From an uncultured Clostridia bacterium (GTDB taxonomy: Bacteria; Bacillota; Clostridia; TANB77; CAG-508): 64,000 bases of DNA. The notes below the pieces were generated by a model. That model worked only from the letters and a program-made list of their open reading frames with translations, was not told where the DNA came from and made no database searches. The stretch covers positions 124,001 through 188,000 of the forward strand of contig CAQIBN010000002.1 in assembly GCA_948805675.1 (NCBI GenBank). The letters run 5' to 3'. The first letter of the stretch is position 1; every line of letters begins with the position of its first letter. Below are positions 24,185 to 34,322 of the stretch, in pieces. The position numbers and the translations under genes are program-made.

Positions 24185-27100
24185 ATGTTAGAACAAAATC
24201 TATTCAATTTAACAAATCCACAAAAATCAATATGGTCACAAGAACAATTTTATAAAAATACTTCTCTAAACAATATTGGTGGAACAATAATAATTAAAGA
24301 AAAAATAAATTTTGAATTGTTAGAAAAAGCTATTAATAAATTCATTGAATTAAATGATAGTTTTAATATTAAATTATGTTTTGATGATAATGGCTCTATA
24401 AAACAATTCTTTTCAAATTTTATTTTTCAAAAAATAGATTTAATTAATTTAAATTCATATGATGATTTATTAAATAAAGAAAAGGAATTAATTGAAAATC
24501 CATTTTCTTTATTAAATACCCCTTTATATAAATTTATAATGTTTAAATTTCCTGACGAAACTGGTGGTATTATTTTAATTGCTCATCATATAATTGTTGA
24601 TGGTTTTGCTTGTAATTTTGTTGCAAATAAAATAGCCTATATATATAACTGTTTATTAAATAATCAACAAATTCTACCAGACTTTTACTCTTACAAAGAT
24701 TATATATTATCTGAAAAGGAATATATTAAAAGCTCAAAATTCGAAAAAGATAAAAAATACTGGAATAAATTATTTAATGATGTACCAGAAACAGTTGCGT
24801 TATCAACATATACCAATACCTCTATTGGTACATTTGAAAATATTAATTCTTATAGAGAGATTTTTACATTAAAAAAAGACTTATTATCAAAAATAAATGA
24901 CTTTTGTAATTTATATAAAATAAGTAAATATAATTTTTTTATGGCAATATATTCTTTATATATTGGAAGAGTTAATGATGTAACTGATTTTGTTATAGGA
25001 ACACCTATACTTAATAGAATAAATTTTAAAGAAAAAAATACAACAGGAATGTTTATAAATACTATTCCTTTTAGATGTACATTTAATTCTAATATAACCT
25101 TTACTGAATATTTAAATAAAATATATATACAATCAATAAATATGTTACGTCATCAAAAATATTCATATGAATATATATTAGATGATTTAAGAAATAAACA
25201 ATCAAATATACCATCATTATATAATATATTATTGTCATATCAAATAGGAAAATCTAATCATTCAGAAACAGACTTTAATTACACTGTTAGATGGACACAT
25301 AGCTCTACTAACTCAGATGAATTAGATATACATCTTTTTGAATATGATGACACTTATAATTCATTAAATATTGCATATGACTATCAAATTAAAAAATTTA
25401 TAAAATCTGATATTATAAATATGCATTTAAGAATAATTAATATAATAAATCAAATATTAGAAAATCCTAAAATAAAATTATTAAATATTCAATTAATAAC
25501 TGAAAAAGAAAAAGAATTTATATTAAATAAATATAATTCTAATATGAATATTCCAATTAATAAAACAATTATACATATGTTTGAAGAGCAAGTAATAAAA
25601 ACTCCATATAATATAGCTATTTCTAAAAATGGATACAGCATAAATTTTTCTAATTTTAATAATATGGTTAATTATGTGGCAAATTTATTAAAAAATAATG
25701 GTGTAAATATTGGAGATAAAATATGTCTATTTTTTAATAATTCAATAGAATTAGTTATTAGTATTTTTGCTGTTTTAAAATTATCTGCATGTTATATTCC
25801 AATAGATACTTCATATCCAAATGAGAGAATAGAATATATAATAAAAAATAGTAATGCTAAATTTATTTTAACTAATTCTCTTAACAAAAATAAATTAATT
25901 AATTATTCAGATAAATATATAGTATTAAATATAGAAAATATAATACATGAGTGTAAAGATAAAATATTTGATAATATGGAAAATAAACCTACATTAGATA
26001 ATCTTGCTTATATAATTTATACATCTGGTTCAACTGGAAACCCAAAGGGAGTAAAAATAGCAAATGAAAGTTTAGCAAATTATATTCGGATGGGCAAATA
26101 AAACATATGTAAAAAATGAAATTACTAATTTCCCATTATATTCATCTATTGCATTTGATTTAACAGTTACATCTGTTTTTACGCCACTTGTAACTGGAAA
26201 CACAATATATATTTATGAGAATTCAAATCCACAATTATTATTAAAACAAATTGTTGATGATAAAAAAGTACAAATTTTAAAACTTACACCTGCACATTTG
26301 TCTTTACTTCAAGATATTATATCTGAAACAATAATCACTAAATTAATTGTTGGTGGTGATATACTAACACCAGAAACATGTAAAAGAATAACTGAAATTT
26401 TTAATGATAATGTTTCTATATTTAATGAATATGGTCCAACTGAGGCTACAGTTGGATGTATGACATATATATACCAGAAAAACGATATTGATAATTATTC
26501 ATCTGTTCCAATAGGAATCCCTGCAGATAATACACAAATATTATTATTAAATAGTGATTATAATTTAGTTCCCTTTGGATATAATGGACAAATGTTTATT
26601 GGTGGAAAATGCTTAGCAAAAGGATATTTAAATTTAGATAATATAACTAATGAAAGATTTGTTTTTTCACCTTTTAACAATGAAACTATTTACTCTACTG
26701 GAGATATTGCAAAATTATTTGATAATGGAATTATGGAATACATAGGTAGGAAAGACTTCCAGGTAAAAATTAATGGATATAGAATAGAAACTGGAGAAAT
26801 ACAATCTAAAATATTAAATTACAAACACATAAAAGATTGTTTTGTTAATGTAATAAATATTAATAATTCAAAACTATTATGTGCATACATTGTTTCTGAT
26901 AATGAAATTGATATAAATGATTTAAAAAACTCTCTTATAGATTCTTTACCTAAATATATGATTCCAAAATATTATATAAAGGTGAATGAAATTCCTTTAA
27001 CTGTAAATGGAAAAATAAATAAATCATTATTACCTTTACCAAAAAAAAATGATGAAATACAACATATTTATCCATGTAATGAATTAGAGCAATTACTACA

Positions 27101-28475
27101 TGACACATTTATAAAAATATTAAATATAGATAAAATTAGTGTTACACAAAATATATTTGATTATTTAGTAGATTCGCTTACAATAATAAAAATACAAACC
27201 AAATTGTATTCTTTAGGAATTTCTTTAGATACACAAGTTTTTTATAATTATCCAAGTATCAGAGATATTAGTAATTATATTACACAAAAATCAGATACAA
27301 ATTATAATAATGTCTCTGATTTAGAAAAAATTAAAATATCTGATATTATAATACCTAATAATATTAATAATTATGAGTATAAAAATATATTATTTTTTGG
27401 TACAACAGGATTTTTAGGAATACATATTTTACATGAATTATTAGAAAACACAAATGCACATATTTATTGTATTATACGTGAAAAAGATAATATAAATTCT
27501 ATTGAAAGATTTAAACAAAAATATAACTTTTATTATTCTAATTTAAATTCTATTATAGATAGAATAACACCAATAACAGGAGATTTACATGGTGATAATT
27601 TTAACTTAATAGAACAAACATACAATGAGCTGTCTAATAAAATTGACTGTGTATTTTCCTCTGCTGCAATTGTAAAACACTTTGGAAATCCTGAAGCATT
27701 TTACAAAACTAATGTATTAGGTACACAAAAAATTGTTGATTTTTGTATAAAAAATAATGTACCTTTTCATTATATATCTACACTTTCTGTATCAGGATAT
27801 GGTTTAACAGATACTCCAGATTGTGTATTTTCTGAAAATGACTTTTATATAAACCAAAAATTTAATGATAATATTTATGTAAAAAGTAAATTACAGGCAG
27901 AATCTATAATATTAAATGCATGTAAATTTAAAAATTTAAAAGCTTCAATTTATAGAATTGGCAATATAACTAACAGATTTAATGATGGTGTATTTCAAGA
28001 AAATGCTTCAGAAAATGCCTTTTTAAATAGATTATCCACAATTATAAATTTAAATTGCATGCCAGTTGAATTATTAGATTTCAAGTTAGAATTTACACCA
28101 GTTGATTATTGTGCTAAATTTATTGTATGTCTTAGTAAAAATATGTATAATAATTTAAATATTTATCATTTATTTAATAATAATTTAATAACATTTAATG
28201 ATTTTAATTGTATATTAAAATTATTTGGATATAAGTTAAAAATAACTACATTAAATGAATTCAAAAATGAATTATTAAATTCAAATATAAATAGTTTTGG
28301 TATAACAAACTATTTATCAGTAATTAATAATAAAAATAATTCATCATTAATTATAAATAATAATTATACAAATAAATTATTAAATAATTATAATTTAAAT
28401 TGGCCTAATATTACATCAGAGTACATAGAAAAAATAATTATATATTTAAAAAAATACAACTTTATAGGAGATTGA
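24185..28475 (+). CDS. NRPS: condensation - adenylation (Asn-like) - carrier - reductase, with +1 shift at CGG 26087
   Basis: Start ATG 24185 (AGGTGAT upstream). Frame zero stops at 26099-26101. Skipping the C of the in-frame CGG at 26087-26089 reads GGA and continues without loss to 28475, about 1,430 residues. Condensation domain first (AHHIIVDGF, about 134), then adenylation (IIYTSGSTGNPKG before the shift; FDLTVTS, NEYGPTEA, STGDIAK and NGKINK after it), a carrier domain (Ser in LVDSLT), and a terminal NAD(P)-binding thioester reductase (FFGTTGFLGIHIL). Aligning to the GrsA positions, I read the specificity code as DLTKIGEVGK, close to the Asn code DLTKLGEVGK. Reductive release would give an N-acyl amino aldehyde, probably N-acyl-asparaginal (inference). 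Confidence 0.85.
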
Positions 28476-28476
28476 A

Positions 28477-30481
28477 ATGAAAAATAAAAATACATACACA
28501 AATAAAACTAATATTTCTTATAATAAATTATCTCTTTTTAATAGTTTAATAGCATTAGTATTAGTAATAATTTTATATTTTGTTTTACCCAAAATATTGA
28601 ATTATCCTAGTAATACTATTGATAATGATTTTCAGATTAAAGTTGTTGGTATTACTTATACTTCACAATTTATAATACTTGCAACTTTAATAGTAGGATT
28701 TATATATTTTTTTGTAAGATTAATATACAAAAAATTATATATTGGAATTTTAGGTTCTAAAGACTCTATTATAAATACAAGAAAAAAATGTTTTAATATT
28801 CAATATATTGTTCTACTTGTAGAAGTAATTTTACCTACTACTTTATGCTTTATATTATTAATTATTTTTAAAACAAATATAGATTTATTATTAAGAATTT
28901 GTATTGTAATATTTTCTTTTGCCTCAATATTTGGTATAACATCTTATATGATTAGTAGAGCCTTTTTTAGAAATTTGTTAATTAATACATCTAATTATTC
29001 TAAAAATGACCTAAATACTATTAGAATTAGTACACCATTAAAATTATTAATTCTAACATTACCATTATTTATATGTTCTTTTGTTTTAATATTATTAATA
29101 AGTACTACTACAATGACAATAGAAAAAGGAAATTTATTATATAATTTCTACAAACAAGAGTTAATTAATTCTTTAGATGAAGAAAATCTATCTTTAGAAG
29201 ATATAAAAAATAAATTCAATTTTTTTGAATATAAATCAGAAAATGATTTTGCCTTAATTATGGATGCAGAAACTGGAGAACTAATTTATAAAAGTAAAGA
29301 CTTAAATATAGCAGATGAATCATTTTTATCTAATTATACATTATCTTATTATGATGAAAATAATGGACAATGTTTTGAATATTATGGCCAAACAACACAA
29401 TCATGTATGCATAAAGTAACTCTAAATGAAGGCGTATATTATATTGGTATACATTTTGAAACATCTTCAAATACTATATTTTTACCATATTTTATTTGTA
29501 TAACTATTTTAATTATTTTTATCATAATTTATATATCTTATATTGGAAAAACAATATCAAATGATATTACTAATATTACTAATGGAATGAATTCAATATT
29601 GAATTTAAATAATATATCAAATGCAAAAAATTTACCAATTACCTCAAATGACGAATTTGGTGATTTAACTATTTCATATAATAAGATTCAAGATTTAACA
29701 ATGTTACATATTAAGCAAATTGAATATAATCAAGATAAATTAATGGAACAAGAACGTTTAGCTTCACTTGGACAATTAATTGGTGGAATAGCTCATAACC
29801 TAAAAACCCCTATAATGTCAATCTCTGGTGCATCTATAGGATTAGAAGATTTGATTCAGGAATATAATGATTCAATAGGTGATTCTGAAGTAACTAATGA
29901 AGACCATCATGAAATAGTAAATGAAATGAATGAATGGGTAAGAAAAATAAAAACATATACAGAATATATGTCTGATATTATAACTACAGTAAAAGGTCAA
30001 GTTGTTACATTATCTAATACTTCTACAGACTCTTTTACAATAGAAGAACTCTTAAAAAGTATAGATATTTTAATGAAACATGAATTAAAAAATGCTTTAA
30101 TATCTTTAGATATTATATTAGAAATACCAGATAATTTATCTTTACATGGTAATATAAATAGTTTAGTACAAGTAATTAATAATATGATTTCTAATTCTAT
30201 TCAAGCATATAATGGTAAATCAAATGAAAAAATAGATTTAATATTACAAAAACAAGATAGTAATATTATTATTTCTATAAAAGATTATGCATCTGGAATC
30301 TCAAAAGAGGTTCAAGACAAATTATTTAATGAGATGATTACGACTAAAGGTAAAAATGGAACTGGACTTCGGATTATTCATGTCATATTCTACTATTAAA
30401 GCTCACTTTAATGGTAATATTGAATTCCAATCTAAAGAAGGAGTGGGAACTACTTTTATTATTACTATACCAATTAATTAA
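28477..30481 (+). CDS. Membrane sensor histidine kinase, with +1 shift at CGG 30370
   Basis: About 667 residues after the shift. Several N-terminal membrane segments (about 20-205), an extracytoplasmic part (about 210-325), another membrane helix, then the H-box GQLIGGIAHNLKTP (His about 440) and HATPase domain. Frame zero ends at 30399 after NGTGLRII. Skipping the C of CGG at 30370-30372 reads GGA and yields NGTGLGLFMSYSTIKAH and GVGTTFIITIPIN to the TAA at 30479-30481, restoring the G2 box. The gene starts one base after the NRPS stop, so they are co-transcribed. The response regulator downstream is the likely partner. Confidence 0.87.
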
Positions 30482-30522
30482 TATTAATGTATCAATTAAA
30501 ATCTTATGTACTTAAATCTACT

Positions 30523-30559
30523 AAAAGCAATAAATTTTAAACTTTTTATTGCTTTTTTT
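30523..30559 (+). terminator. Terminator of the NRPS-kinase operon
   Basis: Stem AAAGCAATAAA (30524-30534) / TTTATTGCTTT (30545-30555) with T run. Confidence 0.85.
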
Positions 30560-30612
30560 ATTTTTTATTAATATAATAAATTTGATATTAAGAGATAAAA
30601 GGTTGTGTTGTT

Positions 30613-31662
30613 ATGAGAAAAAATAAACAAACTATTATATCATCTAATTACAGAATTATAGCAGTAGATGATGAAATTGGCATTATTGACTCTTTATCTA
30701 TTTTTCTAAAAAAATCTGGATACGATTTTGTTGGTGTTACAAACCCAATGGAAGCCTTAGAAAAAATTAGAACTGAACATTTTGACCTTATGATATTGGA
30801 TTTTATTATGACCCCTATCCATGGAGATAAACTTGTTGAGGAAATAAGAAAATTTAATAAAGAACTTTATATACTTTTACTAACTGGTCACAAAGATTTA
30901 GCTCCTCCTCTAGAAACAATTAAAAGATTAGATATACAGGGCTATTGTGAAAAAAGTGATAAATTTGACCAACTTCTATTGCTAATAGAATCAGGAATAA
31001 AATCAATTTCACAAATGAATCTAATAAAACAAATGAATGAAGAACTTTCTAATACATATAATGAATTAGAAAGAGCCTATTTAGATAGTATAGAAACACT
31101 AAGATATACAGTAGAGGCAAAAGACCCTTATACTTCTGGACATTCTAATAGAGTTGCGAAATACTCAGAACTAATAGGAAAATATCTAAACTTATCAGAA
31201 CAAGATTTAAAAACACTACATATAGGAGGATTATTTCATGATATTGGTAAAATAGGAATTCCAGATAGCATTCTACTTAAAGACTCATCTCTTACAACAG
31301 ATGAATATTCTCAAATAAAAAATCACCCTGCAATTGGAGCACATATTTTGTGTAATGCTAAAATTTTTAAAGATATAATTCCTATAGTTAAACATCATCA
31401 CGAAAAATATAATGGAACAGGGTATCCATCTCAATTAATAGGTGATGATATTCCATATCTAGCTCGAATTACTGCTATATCTGATTCTTTTGATGCCATG
31501 TCATCAAAAAGAAACTATCGTAATGAATTAACATTAGATAATATAATATTAGAAATAGAAAATAACAAAGGAATTCAATTTGATCCTAACATAGCAGATG
31601 TATTTTTGGACATTCTAAAAAATAATTATAGTGAAATAGAAAAAATAAAAAATCAGATTTAA
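30613..31662 (+). CDS. Response regulator with HD-GYP domain (c-di-GMP phosphodiesterase type)
   Basis: 349 residues. Receiver domain (about 13-130) with AVDDE and the phospho-acceptor Asp63 in LMILDFIMTP, a short coiled-coil linker (MNEELSNTYNELERAYLDSIETL), then an HD-GYP domain: HSNRVAKYSE, LFHDIGKIGIPD, and HHHEKYNGTGYP. HD-GYP enzymes hydrolyse cyclic di-GMP with a bimetal centre. It has its own transcript between two terminators but follows the kinase by 131 bases, which makes that kinase its probable partner. Confidence 0.93.
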   Translation: MRKNKQTIISSNYRIIAVDDEIGIIDSLSIFLKKSGYDFVGVTNPMEALEKIRTEHFDLMILDFIMTPIHGDKLVEEIRKFNKELYILLLTGHKDLAPPLETIKRLDIQGYCEKSDKFDQLLLLIESGIKSISQMNLIKQMNEELSNTYNELERAYLDSIETLRYTVEAKDPYTSGHSNRVAKYSELIGKYLNLSEQDLKTLHIGGLFHDIGKIGIPDSILLKDSSLTTDEYSQIKNHPAIGAHILCNAKIFKDIIPIVKHHHEKYNGTGYPSQLIGDDIPYLARITAISDSFDAMSSKRNYRNELTLDNIILEIENNKGIQFDPNIADVFLDILKNNYSEIEKIKNQI

Positions 31663-31675
31663 TATTTTCTGTAAA

Positions 31676-31714
31676 ATAAAAAGAATAGTTAATATTTTTT
31701 AACCATTCTTTTTA
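31676..31714. terminator. Terminator between HD-GYP regulator and tex
   Basis: AAAAAGAATAGTTAA pairs with TTAACCATTCTTTTT (one mismatch), T-rich on both sides. Confidence 0.7.
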
Positions 31715-31795
31715 TTTTATATATTAAAATTAATTATTTCATTAATAAAGTTATATAATGTTTTTATATTTTATTATTTGTTTTAAATAAATTAT

Positions 31796-33946
31796 TTATA
31801 TTCTCATACTTAAACTTACCTTTTGTCTTTCTAAATCTAATTTTATTACTTTTACTTTAACAATATCTCCTATAGACACAACATCAGAAGGGTTTTTCAC
31901 AAAATTGTCACTAAGCTCTGATATATGAACTAATCCATCATGTTTTACTCCTATATCTACAAAAGCTCCAAAATCTATTACATTTCTTACTGTGCCATTT
32001 AAAATCATGCCTTCTTTTAAATCTTCGAATTTCAATACATCATTTCTTAAAATTGGTTTTGGCATTTCATCTCTTGGATCTCTACCTGGTTTAGAAAGTT
32101 CATCAATTATATCTTTTAGTGTCATTTCACCCACACTAAGTCTTTTAGACATATTTTCAATATTTATACTATTTAATTTTACTTTTAGCTCCTTTAATTT
32201 CTCTTTATCCATTAAATCTTCCTTCTTATACCCAACCTCTGCAAGTAATTTTTCTGCTTGTTCATAACTCTCTGGATGTACTGCTGTAATTTCTATTGGA
32301 TTTTTGCCATCAAATATACGTATAAATCCTGCACACTGCTCAAATGCTACCTTTCCAAGTTTTGGCACCTTTAATAACTGTTTCCTCTCTTTTAACATTC
32401 CATTTTCATCTCTATATTTTACTATATTATTTGCTATAGTTTTGTTTATACCAGATACATATGATAGAAGTGATGGTGTTGCAGTATTTACATCTACCCC
32501 AACTTTATTTACAGCATCTTCCACAACTCCTGTTAAAATCTCTGCTAATTTCTTCTGGTTTACATCATGTTGATATTGACCGACACCAATTGCCTTTGGG
32601 TCAATTTTTACAAGTTCTGCTAATGGGTCTTGTAATCTTCTTGCAATTGATATGGCACCTCTTAATGATACATTTATATCTGGGTATTCTTCTGTAGCAA
32701 GTTTTGATGCTGAATAAACTGAAGCACCAGCTTCACTCACAATTGCATAATGAACATCTTCTTCTACTTCTTTTATTAAATCTGCAACAAACATTTCTGA
32801 TTCACGAGATGCTGTTCCATTACCAATTGCAATCATATTAATATTATAAGTAGTAATTAGTTTCTTTAATTCTTTTTTTGCTCCAGCCACATCATTTTGC
32901 GGTTCTGTAGGATATACTGTTGTAGTTTCCAATAATTTTCCTGTTTCATCTATTACTGCTATTTTACAACCAGTTCTATATGCTGGGTCAAATCCCATTA
33001 CTGTTAAATTTTTTAATGGAGCACCAAGTAATAACTGTTTTGCATTTTTACCAAATACTTTTATAGCTTGCTCCTCAGCTTTTTCTGTTAAATCTGAACG
33101 TATTTCTCTTTCTACAGACGGTTCTATTAATCTCTTAAAACTATCTTGAATAGATTCAATTAAATATGTAGCATACTGGCTATTAAAATCTTTAATAATA
33201 TCTTTTTGTATAAAATTAAGTATTGCATCTTCAGGTTTGTCTATTTTTATTTTTAAAAATTCCTCTTTTTCTCCTCTATTAATTGCTAATATTCTATGAC
33301 TTGGTATTCTATTAACTTTTTCTGAAAAATCATAATACATCTCATAACTTGATTTTTCATCTTTGATTGCCTTAGTTGTGATAACACCTTCTCTATAGTA
33401 TATTCTTTTTATTTCTTTTCTATAATTGGCATTATCTGAAATATTTTCAGCAATAATATCCTTTGCTCCTGAAATTGCGCCTTCTATTGTATTTACACCT
33501 TTTTCTTCATTTATAAACTCTTTAGCAATATCCTCTATACTGCTTGTTTCATGTTGTTTAAAAATAATATTGGCTAACTCCTCTAATCCTTTTTCTTTTG
33601 CAATAGTTGCTCTTGTCCTTTTCTTTTGTTTATATGGTCTATATATATCTTCAACTTCTGCAAGTATCTTAGCATCTTGTAATGCTATTATTATTTCATT
33701 AGTTAACTTTCCTTGCTCTTCTATAGATTTTTTTACTTCTTCTTTTCTTGTTTCAAGGTTTCTAAGATATGTTAGTCTTTCACCTAATTCTCTTAAAATT
33801 TCGTCACTTAACCCCCCAGTTACTTCTTTTCTATATCTAGCTATAAAAGGAATTGTATTTCCTTCATCTATTAATTTAACAGTTGCCTCAACTTGTGATT
33901 CCTTTATATTTAATTCTTTTGCAATAGTTTCATTAATTAAACTCAT
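31796..33946 (-). CDS. tex: Tex, S1-domain RNA-binding transcription accessory protein
   Basis: 716 residues. N-terminal Tex helical region (LRELGERLTYLRNLETRKEEV), YqgF-like RNase H fold (MGFDPAYRTGCKIAVID), helix-hairpin-helix segments (LLSYVSGINKTIANNIVKYRDENG; LLKVPKLGKVAFEQCAGFIRI) and a C-terminal S1 domain (GMILNGTVRNVIDFGAFVDIGVKHDGLVHIS). This is the full Tex order. Tex associates with RNA polymerase and RNA. The gene is single, flanked by terminator regions. Confidence 0.96.
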   Translation of the reverse strand: MSLINETIAKELNIKESQVEATVKLIDEGNTIPFIARYRKEVTGGLSDEILRELGERLTYLRNLETRKEEVKKSIEEQGKLTNEIIIALQDAKILAEVEDIYRPYKQKKRTRATIAKEKGLEELANIIFKQHETSSIEDIAKEFINEEKGVNTIEGAISGAKDIIAENISDNANYRKEIKRIYYREGVITTKAIKDEKSSYEMYYDFSEKVNRIPSHRILAINRGEKEEFLKIKIDKPEDAILNFIQKDIIKDFNSQYATYLIESIQDSFKRLIEPSVEREIRSDLTEKAEEQAIKVFGKNAKQLLLGAPLKNLTVMGFDPAYRTGCKIAVIDETGKLLETTTVYPTEPQNDVAGAKKELKKLITTYNINMIAIGNGTASRESEMFVADLIKEVEEDVHYAIVSEAGASVYSASKLATEEYPDINVSLRGAISIARRLQDPLAELVKIDPKAIGVGQYQHDVNQKKLAEILTGVVEDAVNKVGVDVNTATPSLLSYVSGINKTIANNIVKYRDENGMLKERKQLLKVPKLGKVAFEQCAGFIRIFDGKNPIEITAVHPESYEQAEKLLAEVGYKKEDLMDKEKLKELKVKLNSINIENMSKRLSVGEMTLKDIIDELSKPGRDPRDEMPKPILRNDVLKFEDLKEGMILNGTVRNVIDFGAFVDIGVKHDGLVHISELSDNFVKNPSDVVSIGDIVKVKVIKLDLERQKVSLSMRI

Positions 33947-34258
33947 AATTTATTCCTTCCTTCTCCATTATTATTGGTATTATATCAAAGAGGAAACTTT
34001 ATTTCAATAAAAATATTTACTATAAAACATTAACTATTATATAATAAATTTTCTCTATCTTTCTATTTAAACACTTACATATTTACTCAGAACAATAGCA
34101 GTATGAATTATATTTTATACTTTATTAATCCTCATATAGCACATATTCAATTGTCTGTGTACTAATTTTGTAAAAGATTGCGTAGAATTATTTTATATAA
34201 TATAAAAACTCTATTAATATAACTTTGCTCTGTACTATAACTTTACTATTATATAAAA

Positions 34259-34300
34259 AGAACCCAAATTATTAGATTTATTTTCTAATAATTTAAGTTC
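34259..34300 (-). terminator. Terminator of the ABC-F gene
   Basis: AAATTATTAG (34266-34275) pairs with CTAATAATTT (34285-34294), with GAAC/GTTC pairing outside. It lies just after the ABC-F stop. The stretch 34015-34255 between it and tex shows nothing recognisable. Confidence 0.65.
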
Positions 34301-34322
34301 AATTTATTATATTTATTTTAAT

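Noticed and set aside
24185..30481. NRPS and kinase simply being pseudogenes
   Set aside because: Each has exactly one lesion, both are a C before GGA making an in-frame CGG, and the rest is intact. The same lesion recurs in a third gene. Decay remains possible but explains the pattern poorly.
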